Source of the DNA: Qipengyuania proteolytica
GTDB lineage: Bacteria; Pseudomonadota; Alphaproteobacteria; Sphingomonadales; Sphingomonadaceae
Length of the DNA stretch: 64,000 bases
NCBI RefSeq assembly: GCF_019711565.1
Contig: NZ_JAIGNN010000001.1
Coordinates: 1 to 64,000, forward strand
Direction: 5' to 3'
Shown here: one piece after another, positions 32,021-42,200 of the stretch
Layout: every line of letters begins with the position of its first letter
Numbering within the stretch: position 1 is the first letter of the stretch
Notes under the pieces: model-generated
What the model was told of the DNA's origin: nothing
Databases searched by the model: none
The model's input: only the letters and a program-made list of their open reading frames with translations
Translations under genes and position numbers: made by a program

Positions 32021-35000
32021 CGACCAAGTTCATTGCCACACAGAACGAGGACGGTGGTGAGACGATTGCGCTTCTGCGCGAGCAGCCAGGCGGGCTTTTC
32101 CGGCGAGCATCAAGCGAAATTGTGCCGGTCTCGGAGTGGCCAAGAGCAGCCCCTGAAGCTGGTCAGGCCGCTCTGGCGCTGGCTCGAGCTCTCGATAACG
32201 ATGGTCAGATCAGCGAGGAGGCGGAAGGCATAGTCCTTCCATCGCAGATCGTTGCCCGGCTCGATGAGGCCGACGCATTCGCCCTCGGTCTTCCTCCGGC
32301 TACATCCATAACCCTTCAGCTCAACTCGGGAGGTTCGCTCGCTGAAGGAACAATCAAAGTCGATACGAAATGGGTCCGCCGCGGTGGTCTGCCGGTTCGA
32401 GCCGACATCGCCGGTGCACGCCTGCGAGAGGGCGGGCGTGTCGGACGAATTCCCGAGCCGATCTATTCGGCCTTCCAGGCCGCACTTGCAGTCAATGCGG
32501 CTGATGATCCCGATCAGCGCCGTGCTGCCTTTGCCGAGCTTCGTTCGACGCTCGGAGATGACATCGGCACCGGCATTGAGGCGGATGGCTTTCTAGAGCG
32601 TGTCCGGATAGCCTATGCCGCCAATTTTTCACTCAACGCAAAGACCGACCATGGACGTTTCGACTTCGACCCCGTCCTCTTCTCGAGAAACGTAAGCGAG
32701 AGCGCTGAGGGTGACCTGGTCGACGAAGAAGAAGCGTCGCTGCTTACCCCGCGGGACAATCAGCATTTTCAGCGCAGGTTCCGGGGTCAGGACGGCGGGC
32801 GGCGAAGCTATCTGCTTTCCGACGGAACGCTCCTTTTTCTCGACCCGATGCTGGGTAAGGCCCTCGACATCGTGCGCGCAAAGCAGGTGGGCACCTCACA
32901 GGAAAAGCGCGAATTCCTGCGTTCGCCGCAACGTATCCTGCGTGAGGAGCTCAAGCTTGACGCGGCAGGCGATGACGAGGCAGCTGATCGTCTCTTCATC
33001 GAGACACAGCAGTTTTCCGAGCGGGTCAGCGGGATCGAGGTCTGGCAAAAGCCGGTTTTGCCCTGGATCAAACCCAAGCCGAACAGCTGGCTGCCCGAAG
33101 GGTTTGGATTGCGGATCGGGGATCCGCCCGACGCGCGTCATGTCGAGTTGGCTCCAGGTGAAGCTGAAACGATCGCAAGCGAAGTCGAGACAGCGATTGA
33201 TGCAGGCAAGGAAACGATCGCCTGGCGCGACGAAAGCATCCCCGCGACGCCTGCAACCCTGCAGGCCGCGCGAGCAATTGCAGACCTTGAACGTGAGATC
33301 GCTGATGAGGTCGAGGGACGCGCCTCGGACAGAACCGAACGCGAGAGCGTCGATATCTTCTTCCTTCAGGTTGGAGAGAATTTCGAGCAGCTGGACTATG
33401 CGCGGCTGCCTCGTCCCGACGCTGAAGTGCAGGATTTCGATGTTCCCGAGCTCCCCAAGGGACTGAGATCGGAACCCAAGCCTCACCAAGTGCAGGCGTT
33501 CGCCTGGTTTGCCGAGGCCTGGGAGCGCCGAATGCCGGGCGTCTTGCTCGCCGACGATATGGGGCTCGGAAAGACCTTCCAGGCGCTCATGTTCCTGCTC
33601 TGGCTGCGCAGCAAAACGCCTCACCAGAAACCCATTTTGATTGTCGCGCCCACAGGTCTTCTGCAGAATTGGCAAGCCGAGCTTTCGCAGCACATCGAAG
33701 CAGAGCTCATGGGGCCTGTTGTCGAGGCGTTCGGCGCCAACCTGCGCAATTTCCGTCTCGAGGCTGGGAGCGACATTCGAGGGGGAACATCGCGTCTCGA
33801 CGTATCCGAATGGAATGACGCCGGGATCGTCCTGACGACCTACGAAACAATGCGCGATTATCACATGAGCTTCGCGCGCATTCCGTTCGCTGCAATCGTC
33901 TATGATGAAATCCAGAAGCTCAAGAATCCTGCCAGCCAGATGACCCGCGCCGCAAAGGCGCTGAACGGCACAATCCAGATCGCTATGACGGGCACACCGG
34001 TCGAGAACCGGTTGCAGGACCTGTGGTCGATTGCCGATACGGTCTATCCAGGTTTTCTTGGCTCGAGCCGGGAATTCGAAAGCAGCTTCCCTGCGAACGA
34101 TCTCGAGCGCCTTGGCGATCTCCAGCACCGTCTGATCGAGCGCGACAGAGAACTTCCACCTTTCATGCTGCGACGGATGAAGGACGAAATCCTGACCGGG
34201 TTGCCGGAGAAGAAAGCCCGCAAATATCCGGTCGAGATGCCGGCCGAGCAAGCGCAGGCCTACGACCTCGTGCTGGCCAGAGCGCGAGCGCTACGGGAAA
34301 GCGGCGAACAGGGTGCGATGCTCAAAGTGCTGCATATGCTGCGCGGTACATCGCTCCACCCGTCACCGCCGCGCGGAATTTCGAACATCGACGAGTACAT
34401 CGGGCAATCTGCACGGCTGAAGAAGACCTTCGAAATCCTTGAGGAGGTCAAGCAGCGCGGCGAAAAGGCTCTGCTATTCTGCGAAGATCTCGAGATGCAG
34501 GCCTTCCTCGCGATGGCAATCCAGGAGCGCTTCGCGCTCGAGCGCCGCCCGATGTGCATCAGCGGGAAGGTTGCGGGCCATAAGCGCCAGGAGATGGTGA
34601 CTGCCTTTCAGAGTTCGCCGGCCTCATTCGACGTTCTCATCCTGTCGCCAAAGGCTGGCGGCGTGGGGCTCACGATCACCGCAGCAAACAATGTGATCCA
34701 TCTGTCCCGCTGGTGGAATCCGGCCGTTGAAGATCAGGCGACGGACCGCGCCTACCGGATCGGTCAGACCAGGCCAGTGACCATTCACATCCCGATGGCT
34801 GTCCATCCGGACGAAGCGATCGGACCTTCAAGCTTCGACCAGCGTCTCGACGCCCTCATGGAGCGTAAGCGTTCGCTGAGCCGTGGTCTGCTCATGCCGC
34901 CGGAGAGCGATCGCGATGTAGAGGACCTGCTTTCCGATGTGCTCGACGGGCGCTCTGCAGAGAACCTTGATCGAAGTAGTGCGTATGCCGCAGCCGGGCA

Positions 35001-35829
35001 GACGGACGTGGATATTCAGGACACCGATTACAGCGCGAGTATTCGACAGGCGGAACCGCCTTCCCCACCAGTCGCACAGCCGGAGATCGAAGAGCCGACG
35101 GGAGACGAGGAGAGCGCTCGCTCCCGCGGACCCGCGAGCGACAACACAACGAGTTCCGCAAACCTTGGTCCGGCTGCGGAGCACACGGCAGAACCAGGAT
35201 TAGAAGAAGCGGCGCGCTCGCAGTCTCACTCTGATCCTGGCGAGACAGCATCGAGCAATGCCGAACGCAAGAACCGGCGCCCCATTCTCTCCGTGCGAAC
35301 TCCCGTCGAGGCAGCTGAAGCGCGCGTTCCCTTCGTTCAGCGGGTCGTGTTTGAACAATATGGACAACGTGACTGGACGATTTTCGAGCAGTACGCGCGC
35401 GACGCACGAATTGAACGGCTCGAAATCCAGGACCCCTATTGTTGCGCTGACGAGCAGGCTCGCGGGCGCCTCATCAATTTCATCGGTCGCTTTGAACAGC
35501 TCGCTTCGGAAATCGCGGCCGTGCAAATTGTGACATTCGACGCCGATTCCGTGCAGACCCGTGACCCTGAAAGCACGCGTGACCAGCGCCAGGACCTTGA
35601 AGATCGGTGGAACCGTATGCTGGCCTCGGTTCCCCTCCACCTCGCACAGAAGTCACGGCGGTCGGGCGGCGACCTGCACGATCGTTTCGTGAGGGCTAAA
35701 CTGGAGAATGGCGATACCGTCATCTGGGATCTTGGACGGGGTATCGACGGCGTCATGAACGCGCGTTGGTCTTGCGTCGTGAATGCTTTTTACGAGGGCT
35801 CGATTTCTACCTCTCGGGCAATGCACTGA
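32014..35829 (+). CDS. zorD: Zorya type I ZorD, Snf2-type helicase with extra C-terminal PLD-like domain
   Basis: A 1271-aa effector. Residues ~1-470 are ZorD-specific. The Snf2/SF2 core has ADDMGLGKTFQALMFL (~511-526), DEIQ replacing DEAH (~631), TGTPVENRLQDLW and a second lobe with PKAGGVGLTITAANNVIHLS and DQATDRAYRIGQTRPV (~900). A long Pro/Glu/Ser-rich linker (~990-1085) leads to a C-terminal domain (~1090-1271). That domain carries DPYCC, LHDRFVRAKLENG and DLGRGIDGV, the pattern of the MITD1-type (MIT_C) phospholipase-D-like fold. This makes the protein clearly longer than typical ZorD. It probably degrades or remodels phage DNA when ZorAB signals. Confidence 0.9.
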   Translation: MVTTKFIATQNEDGGETIALLREQPGGLFRRASSEIVPVSEWPRAAPEAGQAALALARALDNDGQISEEAEGIVLPSQIVARLDEADAFALGLPPATSITLQLNSGGSLAEGTIKVDTKWVRRGGLPVRADIAGARLREGGRVGRIPEPIYSAFQAALAVNAADDPDQRRAAFAELRSTLGDDIGTGIEADGFLERVRIAYAANFSLNAKTDHGRFDFDPVLFSRNVSESAEGDLVDEEEASLLTPRDNQHFQRRFRGQDGGRRSYLLSDGTLLFLDPMLGKALDIVRAKQVGTSQEKREFLRSPQRILREELKLDAAGDDEAADRLFIETQQFSERVSGIEVWQKPVLPWIKPKPNSWLPEGFGLRIGDPPDARHVELAPGEAETIASEVETAIDAGKETIAWRDESIPATPATLQAARAIADLEREIADEVEGRASDRTERESVDIFFLQVGENFEQLDYARLPRPDAEVQDFDVPELPKGLRSEPKPHQVQAFAWFAEAWERRMPGVLLADDMGLGKTFQALMFLLWLRSKTPHQKPILIVAPTGLLQNWQAELSQHIEAELMGPVVEAFGANLRNFRLEAGSDIRGGTSRLDVSEWNDAGIVLTTYETMRDYHMSFARIPFAAIVYDEIQKLKNPASQMTRAAKALNGTIQIAMTGTPVENRLQDLWSIADTVYPGFLGSSREFESSFPANDLERLGDLQHRLIERDRELPPFMLRRMKDEILTGLPEKKARKYPVEMPAEQAQAYDLVLARARALRESGEQGAMLKVLHMLRGTSLHPSPPRGISNIDEYIGQSARLKKTFEILEEVKQRGEKALLFCEDLEMQAFLAMAIQERFALERRPMCISGKVAGHKRQEMVTAFQSSPASFDVLILSPKAGGVGLTITAANNVIHLSRWWNPAVEDQATDRAYRIGQTRPVTIHIPMAVHPDEAIGPSSFDQRLDALMERKRSLSRGLLMPPESDRDVEDLLSDVLDGRSAENLDRSSAYAAAGQTDVDIQDTDYSASIRQAEPPSPPVAQPEIEEPTGDEESARSRGPASDNTTSSANLGPAAEHTAEPGLEEAARSQSHSDPGETASSNAERKNRRPILSVRTPVEAAEARVPFVQRVVFEQYGQRDWTIFEQYARDARIERLEIQDPYCCADEQARGRLINFIGRFEQLASEIAAVQIVTFDADSVQTRDPESTRDQRQDLEDRWNRMLASVPLHLAQKSRRSGGDLHDRFVRAKLENGDTVIWDLGRGIDGVMNARWSCVVNAFYEGSISTSRAMH

Positions 35830-35927
35830 AAAACCTGACCTTCATCATTGATTATGAAGTAACGTTCAGAGATGTTGAGGTAAGTGAGGGTGTTGTCTGG
35901 CATCCGTGATTGCGAGAGGTGCCGGGG

Positions 35928-38900
35928 GTGAGTGCGGGGATGGAAGGACGCGATTTCAAATCTGAAATCGACGCGGCGCAAAACGACCCGGTTCGGCTGC
36001 GCAAGATTGCCGATGACATTCACGCTAGCGGCGGCTCGCGTATCTTGATGATCCGCGCGATCCAGCTGGCCAGGGCAGCAGATAGCGGACCGCATCCTTT
36101 GGGTAAGACTTGCGGGGATCTTGGTTTACCTCGCCCGACTGGCCTCCCGCTTTACCGCTACAAGCTCGCACCGGGAATTTTTCAGCGGATCGAAGCGAAG
36201 CTGGCTGCCAATCTTGCATCGGATTTGCTGCGGCCGTCGCTAGCTCCAGCTTTCGTCATGTGGGCGGCAGACTGGTTTCGGCGCTCCTACCAGGGCGGCA
36301 TGCAGCGCTGGGCCGATATCGAAGCGGTTTTGAAGCTCCAGCTCCCACAATCGGAATGGCGGGCACTTGCAGATCGCGGTTTCGATGCCTGGGGCGTTGA
36401 ACCTCTTATCACGGCGCACGGAAACCAGCGTCTCTCCAATCTCGCGCGGCATGGGGGTTTTCCTGCAGCGGCAATCGCAGGCGGTGCGAGCTGGCCGCGT
36501 CGCTTCCTGGAGCGTGCAGTCGGTGAGCTGCTCGGGGCAGACATTCAGGACATCGCTACCGCTGTTTCGATCTGCGAACGCAACGAATATTTACTTCCCT
36601 CAATCTGGCGCAGCCCGGAAATGCACGCAATCTGCGGGGAACTTGCCCTCAAGATCGTGGAGCTTCGTGCATTCATCGACAAGGAAGTGCCAGTTGACGG
36701 TCGCCCCTATTCCGCCCGGCTGGACCACGCTTACGAAGACTGGCGCGATGAACTGCCGATGACGCTCGACGGGGCTGCTGCGGGCCTCATCGATACGCTC
36801 CTTGAAGCCAGAAAGCTGACCGGAACAGGGAGCATCCGGGTCGGACGATTGATGCGTTCGCAGGACGGTGAATGGCGCGAAAGTCTGGATTTCCATCTCG
36901 AAGGTCGCTGGGACGACAAGGATCGTGTGCTGTCCGCAGGTGAATATGTCCGGGTGTTTCTTCAGCCTTCGGGTGCCTTGGCGGACCGTATCTCCGGTCG
37001 ACTGGCTTACCTGGAGGTTGAATCAGGTAATTGCTGGATCGCGCGCGCTATGCGCAGCGAAGCTGCGATCGATTTTCCCTTGGACCTCTCCGTCACCGCC
37101 GAATTCCATGCGCGCGGTGAAAGACTCGCCCAAAGCTTTGTCCTGCCGGGCGGCAAAGCGGTTGGGGACGGACTGCGGATATTCGAGCGGCGGACCGGAG
37201 ACACGGAGCTAGGCGCGTTTTCCCTTATCGGTCAGGGGTCGGGCGGTTATCGCGCCGAACCAGTCTTTGTCGATGTTCCGCAGGATTGGATGCTTCGCGG
37301 CAAGGACAGCCATACAGAGATCGAAGCCGAGGACTTTGCCTTTGCACCTGGTCGTTCGCTCTACCGCTGTGCTGGCCAGATCATCGCTGAGAAGCCCAAT
37401 GGTGACGCATTTCTGGTGCGGACGGGGCAGAGTGCAGATCGTAAGGATCGCCTGACCATAGTCGCCCAAGAGGCGACCGGTGTGCAGGCACCCGGCGGCG
37501 AACGGTTGATCAAACATCCGCTGCATGCAGAAGTCGAAGACGGGGTTTCCCGGCGCACTGCAACGCGCGGAGAGGTCGGCTGGCGGTTTGCAGGGGAAAG
37601 CACCTGGCGCGATGATCTTGTCAACGCGGGCCCTGGACACTGCGAGTTCGCCTGGCTCGATGGAACGACCAAGCATGTTCGGGACCGGACGAGTGCACTG
37701 GTTCTGCCGGTTGAATTCGCACTCAGCCAGCGGATCAATGCGGCCCATGCGGAAATCCTTTTGGAAGGTTGGACCGGAGAAGCGGTGCTCAGCGATGAAA
37801 CGTCGATTGCGGACCATCGCTGGCGGGTGCGGATCGATCCGCCCCGACGCGCGCTGCTCAGCTTGCGCCTCACCCCAAGGCATGGCTCCACTTTCGACCT
37901 CAATGTGCCTTTGCGATCGAAAGAATGGCTGACGACCTGGGATGGCGAACTTCTCAGGCGCGATACTGTCGTCGGCCTCGCCGATCTTCGTGACACCGTT
38001 GCCCGCGCACCGGGCCGTGCGATGCTGATGGGCGAAGTTGCCCATCACGCTGGAGCGTCGCTAGAGGCGAGTTGGAAGGTCGATGTCGAACTGGGCCTGT
38101 CGGCTCTGCGCAACGATATTGCCGCCTTGATGCGGCCGCTCGGCATCGATGCCCAGGTCCGGCTCGACTTTCACAACGGCAGCAATGACAACTGGTACGT
38201 CACGGAATTCGGCAATTCTCTTGAGTGGGAACCTTCGGGAGGGCTGCGTCCGAAAACGGCCATTGTCGGCGAGGATGTCCGCGTTGGCGGCCGCTTTCTT
38301 GGTGCTCCCGAGAAAGAGGTGGATTTCGGTCCGTTTGACGGATTGCTTGGCGGCCTCGGAGGGCAATTGATCCAACTGCCACGATTGCGCGGTCCATGGC
38401 TCGTCTATCTGCGCGAAGGTGCTCGCGTCCTCACGAGGCCAAAGTTTATCGACGGCGATCCGGTTCACGACGTTCCGCAACACCGGCTCGGCCGGGCAAT
38501 GGCACAGCCTCTTTTACAAGCGCGCGAGGACCTGGTGCGGCTGGCGGAGGAACTCGCTGCTGAGCCCACGTCTTCTGAAGCGACCCAGACCATTCGTGCA
38601 GTCATGGATTTGGCGCTGTCGCTCAATGGCTTGCCTCCGCAGACGTTCGAAATCTTCAGCAAGTTCGAGATTGCCGGTCCGCTTGCGCCGCTCCTTCTTT
38701 ATCGCTGCGAGGAGCAACACCTCTCGACGATCCTCGAGCTGTTTGATGGCCTATGCTCAAGCTGGTCTCTTTTGCCGATCAAGGCCTGGGACGCTGCCTT
38801 TCAGGCTCAAGGCAATTATCTGGTCAGCCGGCTCGATGACCCTCAGTGGGCGTTGGCAAACATCACGGAACGTCAGAACGAAATCGCGGCGCGTGCGCCG

Positions 38901-39239
38901 CAGCTTGCGCCACTGATTTGCCGGGACTTCTCGCCGTTGAGCTGGGAAGAGCTTCGCAACCACTTCACGAGCCATACAAGCGAGGGCATCAATATGGATG
39001 CCGGCGGCTTCAACCCTTTTCGGCCTGCTTACAGCGAGCTACTGCCAAGAGAGAACTTCGTCGAAGCGCTGATGCGGGTCTTCGATGCTCCTTTCGCCGC
39101 TGCTCTGTCCGCTACCGGACGTGCTTCTCTCGAGAAGGAGCAAGTCCTCACCATCAAGGACGTCGAACGACGTCACCCCGACTATTTTGCCAAAGCCTTT
39201 GGCTATGCCCTTTCGGAGCTCAAGAATGGCCGCCAGTGA
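35928..39239 (+). CDS. druH: Druantia type III DruH
   Basis: About 1103 aa from a GTG at 35928 with GAGAGG eight bases upstream; an ATG at 35940 is the alternative. No enzymatic motif is visible. The protein is a mix of helical regions at the ends and beta-rich domains in the middle (~290-800). Identification rests on size and gene order: a ~1100-aa protein without motifs overlapping the start of a ~2000-aa helicase with DUF1998 cysteines is the definition of Druantia type III. It begins 98 bases after zorD ends, so the two systems may share transcription. Confidence 0.82.
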   Translation: MSAGMEGRDFKSEIDAAQNDPVRLRKIADDIHASGGSRILMIRAIQLARAADSGPHPLGKTCGDLGLPRPTGLPLYRYKLAPGIFQRIEAKLAANLASDLLRPSLAPAFVMWAADWFRRSYQGGMQRWADIEAVLKLQLPQSEWRALADRGFDAWGVEPLITAHGNQRLSNLARHGGFPAAAIAGGASWPRRFLERAVGELLGADIQDIATAVSICERNEYLLPSIWRSPEMHAICGELALKIVELRAFIDKEVPVDGRPYSARLDHAYEDWRDELPMTLDGAAAGLIDTLLEARKLTGTGSIRVGRLMRSQDGEWRESLDFHLEGRWDDKDRVLSAGEYVRVFLQPSGALADRISGRLAYLEVESGNCWIARAMRSEAAIDFPLDLSVTAEFHARGERLAQSFVLPGGKAVGDGLRIFERRTGDTELGAFSLIGQGSGGYRAEPVFVDVPQDWMLRGKDSHTEIEAEDFAFAPGRSLYRCAGQIIAEKPNGDAFLVRTGQSADRKDRLTIVAQEATGVQAPGGERLIKHPLHAEVEDGVSRRTATRGEVGWRFAGESTWRDDLVNAGPGHCEFAWLDGTTKHVRDRTSALVLPVEFALSQRINAAHAEILLEGWTGEAVLSDETSIADHRWRVRIDPPRRALLSLRLTPRHGSTFDLNVPLRSKEWLTTWDGELLRRDTVVGLADLRDTVARAPGRAMLMGEVAHHAGASLEASWKVDVELGLSALRNDIAALMRPLGIDAQVRLDFHNGSNDNWYVTEFGNSLEWEPSGGLRPKTAIVGEDVRVGGRFLGAPEKEVDFGPFDGLLGGLGGQLIQLPRLRGPWLVYLREGARVLTRPKFIDGDPVHDVPQHRLGRAMAQPLLQAREDLVRLAEELAAEPTSSEATQTIRAVMDLALSLNGLPPQTFEIFSKFEIAGPLAPLLLYRCEEQHLSTILELFDGLCSSWSLLPIKAWDAAFQAQGNYLVSRLDDPQWALANITERQNEIAARAPQLAPLICRDFSPLSWEELRNHFTSHTSEGINMDAGGFNPFRPAYSELLPRENFVEALMRVFDAPFAAALSATGRASLEKEQVLTIKDVERRHPDYFAKAFGYALSELKNGRQ

Positions 39240-42200
39240 TCCCCTCCCTACATCCCGATTGTCGCCGATGGAGGTGCACCAGCGGCTGAGGACTGGCCTC
39301 GCCGAAGCGGTCGTCTCGCGCGCAGGCATCCGGCACGAAGGGCTCAACGCTTTTCTCCGGAGCACTCTTGCCGGTACGGATCCAGCAAACGGTAGCCTCC
39401 TTTCCGAACAGCTTTTTCAGGCTGCTCCCGGCTATGTATCCTCAGGAAAGAGCCCCAACCAACTTCAAGCGCTGCTGCATCAGCGCACAATCGACGCGAT
39501 CACCCAAACATCGGATACTGGTCTACGCTTCGATTACCCCGCCTACGCGCACCAGCTGGCGACGTGGGAACTGCTCAGCACGCAAGAGCCGCAATCGGTT
39601 CTGGTTTCGAGCGGCACGGGGTCGGGCAAGACCGAATGCTTCCTGGTTCCGATGCTCGATGATCTGGTCCGGGAGTCCGCAGAGCAAGGTCCTCTGACAG
39701 GGGTTCGGGCGCTCATGCTCTATCCGCTGAACGCTCTTATCGCGAGCCAGGAGAAGCGCCTTACAGCCTGGACCAAGCCGCTTCGCGGCGATGTCCGCTT
39801 TGCCCTCTACAACGGATTGATGGGAACGGCGCGGAAGTCCAATCGCGACAAGGCCGAGCATGAGATACCGCATCAGGTTCTTTACCGCGAAACCCTCCGG
39901 GCCAACCCACCGCCGATCCTCGTTACCAACCAGACGATGCTCGAATACATGACGATCCGGCGCGAGGATCGTCCGATCCTCGACGCATCAAAAGGCAAGC
40001 TGCGCTGGATCGTTATCGACGAAGCGCACAGTTACATCGGTTCGGCAGCGGCGGAGCTCTCGCTCCTGCTTCGCCGTGTGATGAATGCGTTCGATGTGAC
40101 GCCGGATCAGGTCCGCTTCGTTGCGACGTCGGCCACCATCGGCTCTGCGGACGACCAGAAGGCCCGCGAAGACCTTCAGAGATTCCTTGCCGACATTGCT
40201 GGCGTTCCGCTTGAGCGGGCGCATGTCGTTGTGGGAAAGCCTCAGCCGGTCGATCTCTCGAAAGTCCTGACAGCGTCCGATGATCCGGCAGCATCGTCGG
40301 TTGCCGAGAGGCTGGAAGGCGAGCCCCAGACACTGGCATCGCTTAAGACGCTCTCGCCGGACGCCGAAAGGATTCTGCTCGATCTTTCCGCCCATAATGC
40401 CAGCGAAGCGAAGCCTGTCCTGCCGATGCGAGCGCACAGCTTCACGCGGGCAATTGCCGGGCTCTGGACCTGCATCAATGTCGACTGCCCGGGCGAGATG
40501 CGACCCAAGGATTGGCCATTTGGCGCCGTGCTTTTCGACCATCGGGATCAATGTCCGCATTGCCAATCGATGGTGTTCGAAATTCAGAACTGCCTCGACT
40601 GTGGCGAGCCCTTCCTCCCGGCCGATGACATGGGCGACAGGATCGTACCGCGGCGAAGTGATCATGATGCAGATGAGTTTCGCGAAGATAGCTATCGTGA
40701 CCGCGATCATGATGATGACGATGATGAAGATGAGCATGAGGGGATCGGCCATCCGCGACTGATTGCCATAAACCCGAAATCCGAAGCGACCGCGACCGCT
40801 TTCGATGTATCCAGCGGCGAGTTTACTGGAGAGGCGGGGCATTTTCATCTGACCCAGCTGGACGAGGGACGTTGCCCGGCCTGTCTCGGAAACAAGCGGC
40901 GCGGGCGACCGGCGGTCTTTCCCTTTCGCTTTGGCACACCGTTCCTCACCCAGAATGCGGCACCGATCCTCCTTGAGGGTGTGTCGCCACATCAGGCGGA
41001 ACACGCCCTGCCGTTCGATGGCCGTCAGCTGATCAGCTTTTCGGACAGCAGGCAGGGAACAGCTCGCTTTGCTGCCAATATTGAAACCAACGGTGAGCGG
41101 GGCTTCGTTCGCGGCTTTATCTACCATGCCGTTCAGAAGGCTGCCCAGGGTAGCGACCTGACCGATGAGCGCAGGGAAGAGATGCTCAAAAAGAAGGCTG
41201 CTCTAGCAAACCTTGTGGCAGACATGCCTGCGTTCAAGGATGATATCGCCAAGATTGACGCGGAGCTCGCGGGTGGCGCGGCAACCGGAATACCCTGGAA
41301 GGACCTCGTGTCAGCGCTCGCGTCTGAGCCGGCGATTGGCATGATGGCCAAGGTTTGGGACCTCGATCGCAGCGAACGATTTCACGATAACCGGGAAGCG
41401 CTGGCCCGCTTCATGCTCTTGCGCGAGCTTGCCCGTCGTCCGCGCAATGCCAACGCGATGGAGACGCTTGGCCTGGCACGGCTACGATTCCCGGATATCG
41501 AGCGGATCAGCCCAGATAAACTACCCGATCTTGTTGGCCAGAAGGGCTACTTGATCGAAGATTGGCGCGATTTTCTGTATTTTATGGTCGACTATTTGCG
41601 GAGCTATTTCGCGCTCGACGTCGATGATGGGGACGCCCGCTGGATGCCAGGGAGGGCACGTCCTCGCAATGTAATAGGGCCCGATCAACCTCCTGGATCA
41701 AAGCGTGATATCAGCTGGCCCTCAGTCAATACCAAGGGCACGCAGCCCGCAGCAGTCTTGCTCCTCGCGACAGCGTTGAAGCTGGATGTCGGTGAGCCGC
41801 GTCATAGACACGAGATCAATCAGCTACTTCGAACTGCTTGGGAACAGCTTACGCCCGTGCTTGCAGGCGTCGGCGGTACATTCACCCTGCGGCTCGAGCA
41901 GAAGGCTGAGATCGAGGCGGTTGATCGAGCTTGGCAATGCCCCCTGACGCGCCGCGTTCTTCCGCGACTTGTATTTGGTCGGTCACCCAATCTTGTTGGG
42001 TCTGGAAGCAAGATCGACGGCAAAGCAGTCTTGCCGGTTGAGTTTTCTAAGGTCCCACGCACTCGACCGCTCTCTTTTGCCGATAAGAAGGAGATCAGAG
42101 GTTGGCTAGTTGAGGACAAGCTAGTCCAAGCCCTTCGACAGCTGCATCTTTGGACCGATCTTCACGATCAGGCGGCGCTCGCCACGCCTTATCTGCGGGC

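Noticed and set aside
32896-34251. 451-aa open frame on the minus strand
   Set aside because: Antisense to the Snf2 core of zorD; no protein-like motifs.
39988-41127. 379-aa open frame on the minus strand with a hydrophobic run
   Set aside because: The hydrophobic run is the antisense of the acidic tract in druE; not a gene.
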